Both the position numbers and the translations under genes were made by a program. Below are positions 33,623 to 43,102 of a stretch of 64,000 nt of DNA, one piece after another. Under the pieces are notes generated by a model. The model made no database searches and was not told where the DNA came from. It saw only the letters and a program-made list of their open reading frames with translations. Every line of letters begins with the position of its first letter. Position 1 is the stretch's first letter. Source of the stretch: Tistrella mobilis (GTDB lineage: Bacteria; Pseudomonadota; Alphaproteobacteria; Tistrellales; Tistrellaceae); contig NZ_JBBIAB010000009.1 in assembly GCF_039634785.1 (NCBI RefSeq), positions 1 through 64,000 on the forward strand, in the 5' to 3' direction.

Positions 33623-34879
33623 TCAGGCGGCGTAGCGGTCGATGGCCAGATCGTGGGTGTCGATATCGGGCCGGTCGCCCGAGATCAGATCGGCCAGCAC
33701 CCGGCCCGAGCCGCAGGACATCGTCCAGCCCAGCGTGCCATGGCCGGTGTTGAGCCAGAGGTTGCGATATTTCGTGCCGCCGATGATCGGCGTGCCGTCC
33801 GGCGTCATCGGGCGCAGACCGCACCAGAAGCTGGCCGCCGCCACGTCGCCGCCCTCGGGGAAAAGATCCGAGACCGAATGTTCCAGCGCCTTGCGGCGAC
33901 CGTCGCGCAGCGCCAGGTCGAAGCCGGCGAGTTCGGCGGTGCCGCCGACCCGGATCCGGTCGCCCAGCCGGGTGATGGCGATCTTGTAGGTCTCGTCCAT
34001 CACGGTCGAGACCGGCGCCAGCTGGCTGTTGGTGATCGGCACCGTGATCGAATAGCCCTTCACCGGATAGATCGGCGCCTTGATGCCGATCTGCTTCAGC
34101 AGCAGCGGCGAATAGCTGCCCAGCGCCACCACATAGCGATCGGCGGTCAGCACGCCGCGGCTGGTCGAGACGCCGGTGATCCGATCGCCATCGGCGGCAA
34201 GCGCCTGGATGCTGGTGTCGTAGAGGAAGGTGACGCCCAGCCGTTCGGCCTCGGCGGCCAGGTTCTGGGTGAAGATGTGGCAGTCGCCGGTCTCGTCGCC
34301 CGGCAGGCGCAGCCCGCCCACGAATTTGTCGCGCACGCGGGCGAGGCCCGGCTCGGCCCTGATGCAGCCGTCGCGATCCAGCACCTCGAAGGCGACGCCG
34401 CTGTCCTTCAGCACCTTCACGTCGCCATCGATGCCGTCCAGCTGCTCCTGCTTGCGGAACAGCTGCAGCGTGCCCATGGTGCGCTCGTCATAGGTGATGC
34501 CGATCTCGGCGCGCAGCTCCTTCAGGCAGTCGCGGCTGTATTCGGCGATGCGCACCATGCGGGCCTTGTTGACCGCATAGCGCTCGCTGGTGCAGTTGGC
34601 CAGCATCTGCGCCAGCCACGACCACTGATGCATCGACAGCTTGGGCCGGATCTTCAGCGGCCCATGCTCCATGGTCAGCCACTTGATCGCCTTCAGCGGC
34701 ACGCCCGGCCCGGCCCAGGGGGCCGAATAGCCGGGAGACACCTCGCCCGCATTGCCGAAGCTCGTCTCCATCGCCGCCGCCGGCTGGCGGTCGACGACGG
34801 TGACCTCATGCCCCTTGCGGGCCAGATAATAGGCCGACGCGACACCAAGGACGCCGCTACCGAGGATGATGATCTTCAC
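33623..34879 (-). CDS. dadA: D-amino-acid dehydrogenase (FAD)
   Basis: A 418-residue membrane-associated flavoprotein that oxidatively deaminates D-amino acids, notably D-alanine to pyruvate, passing electrons to quinone. The FAD Rossmann motif is [17 protein letters not shown] near residues 7-23. The C-terminus contains [14 protein letters not shown] and [16 protein letters not shown], both family signatures. GTG 34879 is chosen because it gives the canonical [10 protein letters not shown]-terminus; the open frame continues far upstream without biological meaning. Alanine racemase follows the same direction immediately upstream, the standard dadA/dadX catabolic pairing. Confidence 0.95.
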   Translation of the reverse strand: MKIIILGSGVLGVASAYYLARKGHEVTVVDRQPAAAMETSFGNAGEVSPGYSAPWAGPGVPLKAIKWLTMEHGPLKIRPKLSMHQWSWLAQMLANCTSERYAVNKARMVRIAEYSRDCLKELRAEIGITYDERTMGTLQLFRKQEQLDGIDGDVKVLKDSGVAFEVLDRDGCIRAEPGLARVRDKFVGGLRLPGDETGDCHIFTQNLAAEAERLGVTFLYDTSIQALAADGDRITGVSTSRGVLTADRYVVALGSYSPLLLKQIGIKAPIYPVKGYSITVPITNSQLAPVSTVMDETYKIAITRLGDRIRVGGTAELAGFDLALRDGRRKALEHSVSDLFPEGGDVAAASFWCGLRPMTPDGTPIIGGTKYRNLWLNTGHGTLGWTMSCGSGRVLADLISGDRPDIDTHDLAIDRYAA

Positions 34880-34959
34880 AGGCTCTGCCCAGTCTTCGAA
34901 GGTGGCGGCGGGGCCGCCGGGGTGCGTGGGGTGTGGGTGGCGGGACGGCTCGGCGGTGC

Positions 34960-36126
34960 TCAGCCGTTCAGGTAGCGGCGGTGATAGCGGTTGCCCAGGC
35001 TGGTCAGCACCTCGTAGCCGATGGTGCCGGCCAGGGCCGCCACGGCATCCGGGGTCTGATCGGGGCCGATCAGCTCGACCAGGCTGCCGGGCTTCACGGC
35101 CTCGGGGGGCAGGTCGGTCACGTCGACGGTGATGCTGTCCATCGACACCCGGCCGGCGATCGGGGCCGCCCGGCCGTCGACCAGGACGGCGCCGCGGCCG
35201 CTCAGGCTGCGCAGCCAGCCATCGGCATAGCCGACCGAAACGGTGGCGATGCGGGTCGGCCGGTCGGCACGGAAGCGCCAGGAATAGCCGACATGGGCAC
35301 CCGCCGGGATCTCGCGGGTCTGCACCACCTTGGCCATCAGCCGGACCACGTTCTTCATCGGGTTGGGCAGATGGGGCTGCGGGTTCAGGCCGTAGAGCGC
35401 CGCACCCGGCCGGGCCAGATCGAACTGATAATCCGGGCCCAGGAAGATGCCGCTCGAATTGGCGAAAGAGGCGGGGGCGTCGGGCAGCAGCGCCTTGCGG
35501 CGGCGGAAATTCGCCAGCTGCTCGGCATTGGCGGGATGGTCGGGCTCGTCGGCACAGGCCAGATGGCTCATCACCGCCTCGACGATGATCCCGTCCAGCA
35601 GCGCCGGCGCGGCGGCGATGCGGGTGATGTCGGCCTCGGGCAGGCCCATGCGCGACATGCCGCTGTCGATCTGCACGAAGGCCGGCAGCCGCCGGCCCAG
35701 CGCCCGGGCAAGACCACCCCAGGCCTCGATCTGCTCCATGGAATTCAGCACCGGTACAAGCCCGGCATGGGCGCAATCGGCTTCCGCACCCGGCATCGGC
35801 CCGTGCAGCACCATGATCGCGCAGTCGTCGGGCAGGGCCTGCCGCAGGGCCAGGCCTTCATCCAGATGGGCGACGAAGAAATGCCGGCAGCCGGCCTCAT
35901 GGAAGACCGGCGCGATCCGTGTGGCCCCCAGACCATAGGCATCGGCCTTGACCACCGCCGCGCAGGCCCGCCCGCCAAGGCGGCTGCGCAGCGCCAGGTA
36001 ATTCTCGCGGAGGGCGGCAAGATCGATGGTGAGGAAGGCCCCGGCGCGGGCTGCTGCGGCATCTTCCGCGGTGCGGGGGCGTGTCGTCTCCCGGTCGGAC
36101 AGGGCGGCGCTGACGCTCACATTCAT
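34960..36126 (-). CDS. Alanine racemase (DadX type)
   Basis: A 388-residue PLP enzyme interconverting L- and D-alanine. The PLP lysine is K60 in [10 protein letters not shown]; the second catalytic tyrosine is in [22 protein letters not shown] is the C-terminal family signature. ATG 36126 gives an N-terminus about 30 residues longer than usual. It lies 80 bases upstream of dadA on the same strand, so it most likely serves alanine catabolism (DadX) rather than only the cell wall. An Lrp gene is divergently transcribed. Confidence 0.93.
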   Translation of the reverse strand: MNVSVSAALSDRETTRPRTAEDAAAARAGAFLTIDLAALRENYLALRSRLGGRACAAVVKADAYGLGATRIAPVFHEAGCRHFFVAHLDEGLALRQALPDDCAIMVLHGPMPGAEADCAHAGLVPVLNSMEQIEAWGGLARALGRRLPAFVQIDSGMSRMGLPEADITRIAAAPALLDGIIVEAVMSHLACADEPDHPANAEQLANFRRRKALLPDAPASFANSSGIFLGPDYQFDLARPGAALYGLNPQPHLPNPMKNVVRLMAKVVQTREIPAGAHVGYSWRFRADRPTRIATVSVGYADGWLRSLSGRGAVLVDGRAAPIAGRVSMDSITVDVTDLPPEAVKPGSLVELIGPDQTPDAVAALAGTIGYEVLTSLGNRYHRRYLNG

Positions 36127-36213
36127 GGCATGCGGCTTTCGATCGGCGGTCGGCTCGGGCGGGGATGGCGCTCCACACAGCGTATGAACAAAGATCGTCG
36201 ATTGTCTTGCCGA

Positions 36214-36275
36214 TCTGCCGCAGAATCATCGAAGATATCGGGCTATACACAATTTTCTGCGAAGGAAACCGCAGA
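36214..36275. promoter_or_regulatory. Repeated TCTGC/GCAGA sites in the alr-lrp intergenic region
   Basis: TCTGC-C-GCAGA at 36214-36224 and TCTGCG-N8-CGCAGA at 36256-36275 are two inverted repeats with the same half-site, in an AT-rich 150-base gap between divergent alr and lrp genes. This is the expected place for Lrp-type autoregulatory and target binding. Confidence 0.5.
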
Positions 36276-36277
36276 TC

Positions 36278-36739
36278 ATGCCGTTGCATCTCGACCCGGT
36301 CGACGACCGCATCGTCCGCCTGCTCAGGAAGGACGGGCGCATGAGCAATGCGCGCCTCGCCGAGGCCGTCGGGCTGTCGCAATCGGCCTGCCTCAGGCGC
36401 CTGAGACTGCTGGAGAAATCCGGGGTGATCCGCGGCTATACCGCGCTCATCGACCTGCCCGCCGACGAGGAACCGACGGTGGTCATCGTCCAGATCACCC
36501 TGGAGCGCCAGACCGAGGAGGTGCTGAACCGGTTCGAGATGGCGGTCCGCCGCTGCCCCGAGGTGCGGGAGTGCTATCTGATGACCGGCCTGTCGGACTA
36601 TCTGCTCCGCGTGGAAACCGAGGATGCGGCCGCCTATGAGCGCGTCCACAAGGAGGTGCTCTCACGCATGCCGGGCGTGGCGCGCATCCAGTCGAGCTTT
36701 GCGATCCGGACGGTGATCCGCAACCGGCAGCCGGTGTGA
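36278..36739 (+). CDS. Lrp/AsnC family regulator of D-amino-acid genes
   Basis: A 153-residue Lrp/AsnC protein: an N-terminal winged HTH (DDRIVRLLRKDGRMSNARLAEAVGLSQSACLRRLRLLEKSGVIRGYTA region, residues 8-55) and a C-terminal RAM ligand-binding domain (YLMTGLSDYLLRVETED). It is transcribed divergently from alr-dadA, and by analogy to DadR it likely senses an amino acid and controls those genes. The start at ATG 36278 overlaps the second operator repeat, which would allow autorepression. Confidence 0.9.
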   Translation: MPLHLDPVDDRIVRLLRKDGRMSNARLAEAVGLSQSACLRRLRLLEKSGVIRGYTALIDLPADEEPTVVIVQITLERQTEEVLNRFEMAVRRCPEVRECYLMTGLSDYLLRVETEDAAAYERVHKEVLSRMPGVARIQSSFAIRTVIRNRQPV

Positions 36740-36832
36740 CGCGGAACCTCGGATGCCGTGACCGCAGCCGGATGGCCGGCCGTCGATCCCATGGCGATGC
36801 TCCTGCCATCGACAACGCAGGAGGAGCGACCG

Positions 36833-37594
36833 ATGTCGCAGCTTGAGGGAAAGGTGGCGATCGTGACCGGGGCGAGTTCCGGGATCGGTTATGAGGCCGC
36901 GAAACTGTTTGCGGCCGAAGGCGCGCGGCTGGTGGTGGTGGCACGCCGGCAGGCAGAACTCGACCGGCTGGTGGAAGAGATCGCCGCCCGGGATGGGGAA
37001 GCGGTGGCGGTCGCAGGGGATGTGCGCGACGACGCCGTGGCCCGGGCGGCGGTCGAGGCCGCCGAGGGGCAATTCGGCGGGCTCGACATTGCGTTCAACA
37101 ATGCCGGGGCGACCGGACCGGCGGTGCCGGTGACCGGGCTCGACGAAGCGGACTGGCGGATGGTGCTGGACGTGAACCTGACCGCCGCCTTTCTGGGCGC
37201 ACGGCACCAGATTCCGGCGATGATCGCCCGCGGCGGCGGTTCGCTGATCTTCACCGCCAGCTTCGTGGGCCCCGTGGTCGGTTTTCCGATGATGGGCGCC
37301 TATGCGGCGGCCAAGGCCGGTGTGGTCGGCCTTGCCCGGGCGATCGCGGCGGAATACGGGCCGCAGGGCATTCGGGCGAATGCGCTGCTGCCCGGCGGCA
37401 CCGATACGCCGATGGGGCGTGCCGCCATGCCCGACCCCGCGATCCGCGCCCATGTCGAAGGGCTGCACGCGCTGAAGCGTCTGGCCGAGCCCGCTGAGAT
37501 CGCCCGCTCGGCGCTCTATCTGGCCGGCGACATGTCGAGCTTCACCACCGGCACCGCGCTGGTGGTCGATGGCGGGGTCTCGGCGGTGCGCTGA
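36833..37594 (+). CDS. SDR family oxidoreductase
   Basis: A 253-residue classical short-chain dehydrogenase. NAD(P) site TGASSGIGYEAAK is at 12-24, NNAG at about 88-91, the catalytic Ser region FTASFVG, Y-x-x-x-K as YAAAKAG near 154-160, and a C-terminal DGGVSAVR. GGAGGAG lies 5 bases before ATG 36833. The sequence resembles the YgfF/glucose-dehydrogenase-like group; the substrate is unknown. It converges with the AraC gene. Confidence 0.88.
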   Translation: MSQLEGKVAIVTGASSGIGYEAAKLFAAEGARLVVVARRQAELDRLVEEIAARDGEAVAVAGDVRDDAVARAAVEAAEGQFGGLDIAFNNAGATGPAVPVTGLDEADWRMVLDVNLTAAFLGARHQIPAMIARGGGSLIFTASFVGPVVGFPMMGAYAAAKAGVVGLARAIAAEYGPQGIRANALLPGGTDTPMGRAAMPDPAIRAHVEGLHALKRLAEPAEIARSALYLAGDMSSFTTGTALVVDGGVSAVR

Positions 37595-37596
37595 GA

Positions 37597-38442
37597 TCAG
37601 TCGTCCAGCGGGATCCAGATTTCGTAGCCGCCATCGCCGGTGGCACCGTCGAAGCTTTCGGGATAGCGCTCGAAGTCCGGCGCCCGGGCCGGGGTCACGC
37701 AATGGGTCGGCAGCCAGTGGTTCCAGATGGTGTGGACCAGGTTGCGGATCTCGGAGATGTGCCCCGGCCAGGCGAAGACCAGATAGCTGCGCGCCGGCAG
37801 TTCCAGGCGGGTCAGCTCTGCCGGCAGGCCGTCGAAGCCGGCAACCTCGGCGCCGGCCAGATAGTCGAGCCCGCCCTCGGGATCCCCGCCATAGCACACA
37901 CCCAGCGACACGCCGTCCAGCCGCCCGGGCAGGGGCTCGTATTCCATCACCAGCCGTTGCCACAGGGCGGGGATGGTGCCGATGGTGCTGAGGTCGTAAT
38001 GGCCGCTGAGGCCGGCGACGCGCAAGGGGCCGAGGCGTTCGGTGCGCGGGGGCGGCAGGTTCTGAAGGATGGTCGGTTGCATGATCGCGGTCTCCGGAAG
38101 CGGGAAGCGGGATGGGTCGGCGAGGGCTGCCGTGCGAAACCGGTCGGGCGGAAGCCCGAAGCGGCTGCGGAAGGCACGGGTAAAGGCGGCGTGAGAGCCG
38201 TAGCCGCAGGCCAGCGCCACGGTCAGGATGTCCGGTGCGCCGGCCGCCAGCTGACGGGCCGCGGCGAGCAGGCGCACCTCGCGCAGCCGGCCGGTCACCG
38301 TGCCGCCGTTGGCGGCGGCAAAGGCCCGGCAGAGGTGAAAACGCGACACGCCGGCAACCTCGGCCATCCGGTCCAGGTCCAGCGCCTCGCGATAATGGCC
38401 GTCGATGAACCAGAGCACCCTGTCCACCGGCGTATCGGCCAT
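37597..38442 (-). CDS. AraC-family regulator with GyrI-like effector domain
   Basis: A 281-residue protein. The first ~105 residues are a double HTH AraC domain (MAEVAGVSRFHLCRAFAAANG; ILTVALACGYGSHAAFTRAFRSRFG). Residues about 125-281 form a GyrI-like/SOUL ligand-binding domain (RTERLGPLRVAGLSGHY to YEIWIPL), an arrangement known from Rob/SoxS-related sensors of drugs. GAGGAGAGG lies 9 bases before ATG 38442. Four tandem 19-bp repeats lie upstream and may be its own binding sites. Confidence 0.9.
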   Translation of the reverse strand: MADTPVDRVLWFIDGHYREALDLDRMAEVAGVSRFHLCRAFAAANGGTVTGRLREVRLLAAARQLAAGAPDILTVALACGYGSHAAFTRAFRSRFGLPPDRFRTAALADPSRFPLPETAIMQPTILQNLPPPRTERLGPLRVAGLSGHYDLSTIGTIPALWQRLVMEYEPLPGRLDGVSLGVCYGGDPEGGLDYLAGAEVAGFDGLPAELTRLELPARSYLVFAWPGHISEIRNLVHTIWNHWLPTHCVTPARAPDFERYPESFDGATGDGGYEIWIPLDD

Positions 38443-38528
38443 GCTTTGCCTCTCCTCGACGTTCTCGACCACATGATGATGGCATGATCGGCCAGGGTCG
38501 GTTTGATCGCGCTTGCCGTCATCGCCAT

Positions 38529-38604
38529 TCTTTCCGGAGAAGGCGACTCTTTCCGGAGAAGGCGACTCTTTCCGCAGAAGGCGACTCTTTCCGGAGAAGG
38601 CGAC
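38529..38604. repeat. Four tandem 19-bp direct repeats
   Basis: TCTTTCCGGAGAAGGCGAC occurs four times head to tail (38529, 38548, 38567, 38586); the third copy has one change (CGG to CGC). There is no spacer, so it is not a CRISPR. The array lies between the AraC start and the DUF1810 gene, on the helical face spacing expected for stacked regulator sites, though 19 bp is slightly under two turns. Confidence 0.9.
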
Positions 38605-38630
38605 CGGGGCCATCACGAAGGACAGGTTCA

Positions 38631-39059
38631 ATGACGCCGGCTGACGACCCTTATGATCTTGCGCGCTTCGTGACCGCCCAGGCGCCGGTCTTCGATCAGG
38701 CGCTGGCGGAGCTGCGGGCAGGCGCCAAACGCAGCCACTGGATGTGGTTCATCTTCCCGCAGCTGCGCGCCCTTGGCCGCAGCCCCACGGCGCAGCGCTA
38801 TGGCATCGGCGATGCCGACGAGGCCCGGGCCTATCTTGCCCATCCGGTGCTGGGCCCGCGACTGGTCGGTGCGGTGGAGACGGCGACCGCCGCCCCGGCC
38901 GCATCGCTGCACGCGCTTTTCGGCAGCCCGGACGACCTGAAATTCCGGTCCTGCGTCACCCTGTTCGGGGCCGTCTCAGGGGTACCGGTCTTCCAGGCCG
39001 CCCTGGACCGCTGGTGTGGCGGGATGCCCGATCCCGCCACCCGCGATCTGCTCGCCTGA
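38631..39059 (+). CDS. DUF1810 family protein
   Basis: A 142-residue soluble protein starting at ATG 38631. The family signatures DPYDLARFVTAQ, KRSHWMWFIFPQLRALGRS, RAYLAHPVLGPRL and DLKFRSCVTLFG are all present. The function of DUF1810 is not established. It is the divergent neighbour of the AraC/GyrI regulator across the tandem repeats and may be under its control. Confidence 0.9.
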   Translation: MTPADDPYDLARFVTAQAPVFDQALAELRAGAKRSHWMWFIFPQLRALGRSPTAQRYGIGDADEARAYLAHPVLGPRLVGAVETATAAPAASLHALFGSPDDLKFRSCVTLFGAVSGVPVFQAALDRWCGGMPDPATRDLLA

Positions 39060-39089
39060 TCCGCTCCCCGGATCCTCAGACCCGGATTC

Positions 39090-40790
39090 TCAGGCCCTGA
39101 TGCCGGCCAGGAAGCGGTCGAGCTGGGTCTGCAGGGCGCCTGCCTGACGCGACAGCTCTTCCGATGCGCCGAGCAGCTGGGCGGCGGCGCTGCCGGTGCG
39201 CGAGGCCGCTTCGCCGACGCCCGCGATCGCCTCGCTGACCTCGCCGGTCCCGCGCGAGGCCTGATCGACATTGCGGCCGATTTCGCCGATGGCCGCATTC
39301 TGTTCCTCGACCGCGGCGGCGATGGTGGCGGCGATGCCGTCGACCTCGCGGATCGCCGCGGCGATCCCCTGAATGGCGCCGACGGCGTCGCGGGTGACCG
39401 CCTGGATGTCGGTGATCTGGGCGGCGATGTCGCCGGTGGCGGTCGCCGTCTGGGTGGCGAGCGATTTCACCTCGTTCGCGACCACGGCGAAGCCGCGGCC
39501 GGCATCGCCGGCGCGGGCCGCCTCGATGGTGGCGTTCAGCGCCAGCAGATTGGTCTGTTCCGCGATGTCGGAGATCAGCTTCACCACATTGCCGATCCGC
39601 TCGGCTTTCTCCCGCAGGCCCTGGACCACGGCATTGGTGCCCTCGGCCTGGTCCGCGGCCGTGCGGGCCTTGGCGGCACTTTCCTCGATTCGCCGGCCGA
39701 TCTCGTTGCTCGATGCCGAAAGCTGGCCGGTGGCGGCGGCGACGGTCTGAACATTGGTCGAGGCGGATTCGGCCGAACGCAGCACCTGATGTGCCCGGCG
39801 TTCGGTGTCTTCGGCGGTGCCCGAAAGGGCGCGGGCCGAGCTGCGGAGCTGGTCCGCCGAGCCCGAGAGCCCCGTCACCACGCCCTGCACCTGGCTTTCG
39901 AAGCTCTGGGCGAGGCTTGCCATCTCGGCCTTCTTGCGCGCCTGGGCGTCGCGCTCGGCGGATTCCTGCCGGGCCCGGAAGTCGGCCGCCTCGATCGCAT
40001 TGGCCTTGAAGACCGCGACCGCGCCGGCGATGTCGCCGATCTCGTCGCGGCTGGCGACCTTCGGCACCTCGACCGTCAGGTCGCCGCGGGCGAGGGTGAG
40101 CATCACCCCGGTCAGCCGGCGCAACGGCCTGAGCGCCGCCACCGACCAGAGGCCGAAGAGCAGGCCCACCGCCAGCGCCACCGCACAGGCGATGATCATC
40201 AGCTCGCGGAAGCCGCTCGCCTTGGCCGCCGCAATGGCGCCAGCTTCCTGGTTCTTGACCTCCTGCAGGTCGATGAAGGCGTTGATCGCCGCCAGCCATT
40301 CGGTGAAGGCAGGGCGCGCACCGCTGATCAGCAGCTGCGTCGCCCCGGCGCTGTCGCCGGCGTCGCTCAGCCGGATGATCTGTGCCGCCATGGGCATCGT
40401 CCGTGCCTCTATTGCCTTGATCCGGTCGAGCCGGGTGCGGTCTTCCGCCGTCATCTCCGCGCCGGCGGCGATCATGCCGTCCAGGGCGCGGGCCGCATCG
40501 GCATAGAAGCCTTCCAGCCGGCGGATGTCGGCCACGACCTTGCGCCGTTCGGCGGCATCCTGGATCAGGACCAGATCGCGCAGGGCGATTGCGCGGTCAT
40601 GGACGCTGCCCCGAAAATTGATGGCGTGGCGCTGCTTGACCGAATTGACGGTGTTGATTCGGGTGAGGGTATCGTCGATCGTATCGACCTGAGAGATACC
40701 CACGGCCGTAAGCGCCGCCAGCATCATGAGCAGGACGGCGAAGCCCAGGATCTGCCTGACGCGCAGGCTGGTAGCGGTAAGGAACTGCAT
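39090..40790 (-). CDS. Methyl-accepting chemotaxis protein with four-helix-bundle sensor
   Basis: A 566-residue chemoreceptor. A first transmembrane helix at about 12-32 ([18 protein letters not shown]) is followed by a ~155-residue helical periplasmic domain of 4HB_MCP type, a second transmembrane helix at about 195-220, HAMP, and the cytoplasmic signalling hairpin with [18 protein letters not shown] near 410. It differs from the other two receptors in this window in the sensor domain only. The ligand is unknown. Confidence 0.92.
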   Translation of the reverse strand: MQFLTATSLRVRQILGFAVLLMMLAALTAVGISQVDTIDDTLTRINTVNSVKQRHAINFRGSVHDRAIALRDLVLIQDAAERRKVVADIRRLEGFYADAARALDGMIAAGAEMTAEDRTRLDRIKAIEARTMPMAAQIIRLSDAGDSAGATQLLISGARPAFTEWLAAINAFIDLQEVKNQEAGAIAAAKASGFRELMIIACAVALAVGLLFGLWSVAALRPLRRLTGVMLTLARGDLTVEVPKVASRDEIGDIAGAVAVFKANAIEAADFRARQESAERDAQARKKAEMASLAQSFESQVQGVVTGLSGSADQLRSSARALSGTAEDTERRAHQVLRSAESASTNVQTVAAATGQLSASSNEIGRRIEESAAKARTAADQAEGTNAVVQGLREKAERIGNVVKLISDIAEQTNLLALNATIEAARAGDAGRGFAVVANEVKSLATQTATATGDIAAQITDIQAVTRDAVGAIQGIAAAIREVDGIAATIAAAVEEQNAAIGEIGRNVDQASRGTGEVSEAIAGVGEAASRTGSAAAQLLGASEELSRQAGALQTQLDRFLAGIRA

Positions 40791-40911
40791 CGGGCGCCTT
40801 GCAACGGAGGTGGACGCGGCAGAAGACGAGACGGCAGGATCACCCGTCCGGTCAAGCCTTCATCGCTGCAACGCTGCGTTCCCCTACCGGATCTTGTGAC
40901 TGAGCGAGCGG

Positions 40912-42126
40912 TCACTTATTTCCTTGGATTGTGAATGCGAGTGCCGCCAGCCCCGAGGCGCCGGTGAGCACCACGGCCATCGCCAGCGTCTGCGGCAGGG
41001 GCAGGGCCGTCACCAGCAATGTGGCGAGCGCCGCCATGGCCATCTGCAGGAAGCCGAGCAGGGCCGAGGCGAGGCCGGCCCGGCTGCCGAAGGGCTGCAG
41101 GGTGATGGCGGTGCCGAGCGGGTTGACCAGCCCCATCCCGAACAGGAACACCGAAAGCGCCGCCGTAAAGATGGCGATCCCGGGCGTGCTGCCGCCTGCG
41201 GCCAGCGCCAGGCCGCCGGCGAGCGCGAGCAGGGTGCCGGCACGGGCGACACGGCCGGCGCCGAAGGCATGGGCCAGGCGCGGTGCGGCGAAGCCGGCGC
41301 CGAACACGACGAAGACGGTGGCGGCGAAGAACAGCCCCAGCTCCAGCGAGGTGAAACCCATGCCGGTCATCAGGATGGCCGGGGTGGCGCCGAAGAAGGC
41401 ATAAAGCCCGCCGAGCACCAGCGAGACGGCGCTGGCCGGCAGGATGAAGCGGCGATCGCGGGCAAGTTCAACATAGGCCCGGGCGATGCCGCCGATGCCG
41501 GCAGGACGGCGGCGGTCGGCCGGGTGGGTCTCCCCCACCACGGTCAGATGGGCGATGGCAAGCAGGATGCCCGCCACACCCACAAGCACGAAGGCCGCCC
41601 GCCAGCCGAACGCCGTGTCGAGGGCGCTGCCCAGCAGCGGCGAGAAGCCCGGCGCCGCCGCCATGGCGACCATGGTCAAGGCCAGCGCCCGGGCCAGGGC
41701 CTCGCCGTCATAGAGGTCACGGGCGATGGCGCGGGAGAGCACCGAAGCGGCGCAGACACCAGCCGCCTGCACCACGCGGCCGGTGATCAGCGTGCCGAAA
41801 TCGGGCGCCGCCCAGCAGATCGCCGAGCCGATCACGAACAGCATCAGACCGCCGAGCACCAGCGGCCGGCGGCCGAACCGGTCCGAGGCCGGCCCGACCA
41901 CCAGCTGTCCGACCGCAAAGGCCAGGAAGAAACTGGTGAGGGTGAGGCCCAGATCCCGCGCCGGCACATCGAGCGCTGCCGCCATCGAGGGGAAGGCCGG
42001 CAGGATGATGTTGGTCGAGAGCGTGCCCAACGCGGCCAGCCCGGCGAGCAGGGCCAGCATGCCCCCGCTGAGGCGGCGGGGCGCCGCCGTGGCTGCGGCG
42101 GGCGTGGCGGTTTCGGCAGCCGACAT
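40912..42126 (-). CDS. MFS drug exporter of the Bcr/CflA type
   Basis: A 404-residue major facilitator with about 12 transmembrane helices. ALGTLSTNIILPAFPSMAAAL and the motif SDRFGRRPLVLGG are typical of the Bcr/CflA (DHA1) multidrug subfamily. It probably extrudes drugs or metabolites by proton antiport. Its promoter region contains a 15-bp inverted repeat nearly identical to one before the SDR gene 0.9 kb away, so both may answer to one regulator. Confidence 0.9.
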   Translation of the reverse strand: MSAAETATPAAATAAPRRLSGGMLALLAGLAALGTLSTNIILPAFPSMAAALDVPARDLGLTLTSFFLAFAVGQLVVGPASDRFGRRPLVLGGLMLFVIGSAICWAAPDFGTLITGRVVQAAGVCAASVLSRAIARDLYDGEALARALALTMVAMAAAPGFSPLLGSALDTAFGWRAAFVLVGVAGILLAIAHLTVVGETHPADRRRPAGIGGIARAYVELARDRRFILPASAVSLVLGGLYAFFGATPAILMTGMGFTSLELGLFFAATVFVVFGAGFAAPRLAHAFGAGRVARAGTLLALAGGLALAAGGSTPGIAIFTAALSVFLFGMGLVNPLGTAITLQPFGSRAGLASALLGFLQMAMAALATLLVTALPLPQTLAMAVVLTGASGLAALAFTIQGNK

Positions 42127-42163
42127 GGCCGGGCCTCCTGAAGATCAGACGGCGTTTATATGC

Positions 42164-42178
42164 TGATTATCATGATTA
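42164..42178. promoter_or_regulatory. Operator copy 1, before MFS gene
   Basis: TGATTATCATGATTA lies 38 bases before the MFS start and matches 13 of 15 bases of the site at 43043. A TATA-like stretch (TTATATGC) adjoins it. Confidence 0.6.
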
Positions 42179-42188
42179 AGCTCCTGGC

Positions 42189-42992
42189 TCAGGCCGGGGG
42201 CGGGGCCAGATAGCGGGCCGCCGGCCGGTCATGCGACAGGTTGGGGGCAAGCCTCGCCCGGGCGGCGTCATAGGCCGCCCAGTCGGCCGCATCGGGCAGG
42301 GACGGAATGGTGACCAGCTCACCCGCATCCAGCCCGGCAAGGGCGGCGTCGACCATGTCGCCGGCCTCCATCACCATATGGGCGGGGAAGTGGTCCAGGC
42401 TGCCGCCGGCGCGATCGAAGATCTCGGTGCGGGTGAGCCCGGGCAGAACCGCCTGGAAGCGGACGCCGCTGCCGGCGAGTTCGGCCGCAAGTGCCCGGGT
42501 CAGCTCCAGAACGAAAGCCTTGCCGGCGACATAGGGGGCGTTCATCCGCTCGGGGATCAGGGCGACCACCGAGGCGAGGTTGATGATGGTACCCCGTCCA
42601 CGCCCGGCGAAGACCTGCGCCGCGGTCAGCGTCAGCCGCTGCAGCGCGCCCACGTTCAGGGTGAGCATCGCGTCATAGCCCTGCGGCGGGGTCGCCAGCG
42701 CCGGCCCGGCGGGCCCCAGCCCCGCCGCATTGACCAGCAGCGACAGGGCCGGATCCGCCTCGATCCGCGCCGCGACCGCCTCCAACCCGTCCGTGGCTGC
42801 CAGATCGGCGACCAGAACCTCCACAGCCACGCTGTATTCGGCCGCGATCTGTTCGGCTGCCGCCTCCAGCCGCAACCGGTCGCGCGCGACCAGGATCAGG
42901 TCATGCCCGCGCCGTGCCAGCCTTCGAGCGTAGACCGCCCCGATCCCCGAAGAGGCACCGGTAACCAGTGCCGTGCCCATGCTCGTCGCCAT
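42189..42992 (-). CDS. SDR family oxidoreductase
   Basis: A 267-residue classical SDR. TGASSGIGAVYAR at 11-23 binds the cofactor, NAAG (about 92-95), the Ser in LASVV, and YVAGKAF is the Y-x-x-x-K. Its similarity is to the YqjQ/DltE-like group with uncertain substrate. ATG 42992 follows GGAGGGACAAGG. It lies directly upstream of the MFS gene on the same strand, with its own operator-like site; a joint role in detoxification is plausible. Confidence 0.88.
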   Translation of the reverse strand: MATSMGTALVTGASSGIGAVYARRLARRGHDLILVARDRLRLEAAAEQIAAEYSVAVEVLVADLAATDGLEAVAARIEADPALSLLVNAAGLGPAGPALATPPQGYDAMLTLNVGALQRLTLTAAQVFAGRGRGTIINLASVVALIPERMNAPYVAGKAFVLELTRALAAELAGSGVRFQAVLPGLTRTEIFDRAGGSLDHFPAHMVMEAGDMVDAALAGLDAGELVTIPSLPDAADWAAYDAARARLAPNLSHDRPAARYLAPPPA

Positions 42993-43042
42993 CGTCCTTG
43001 TCCCTCCAAGCCGTCCCGGTCGGTGCGGGTTCGGATTATATA

Positions 43043-43057
43043 TGATGATCATCATTA
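43043..43057. promoter_or_regulatory. Operator copy 2, before SDR gene
   Basis: TGATGATCATCATTA contains the perfect 14-bp palindrome ATGATGATCATCAT (43042-43055 region) and matches the MFS-gene site at 13 of 15 positions, each followed by an ATATA-like -10 on the minus strand. Confidence 0.62.
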
Positions 43058-43102
43058 AAAATGGCAAGGACATCCAGGGCGAAATGTTCTGCGCCACCAT
43101 CG

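Noticed and set aside
33623-35776. One long minus-strand frame suggesting a racemase-dehydrogenase fusion
   Set aside because: The upstream part is an out-of-frame shadow of alr; the canonical dadA N-terminus begins at GTG 34879.
38529-38604. Tandem repeats as a CRISPR array
   Set aside because: There are no spacers between the units and no cas genes.
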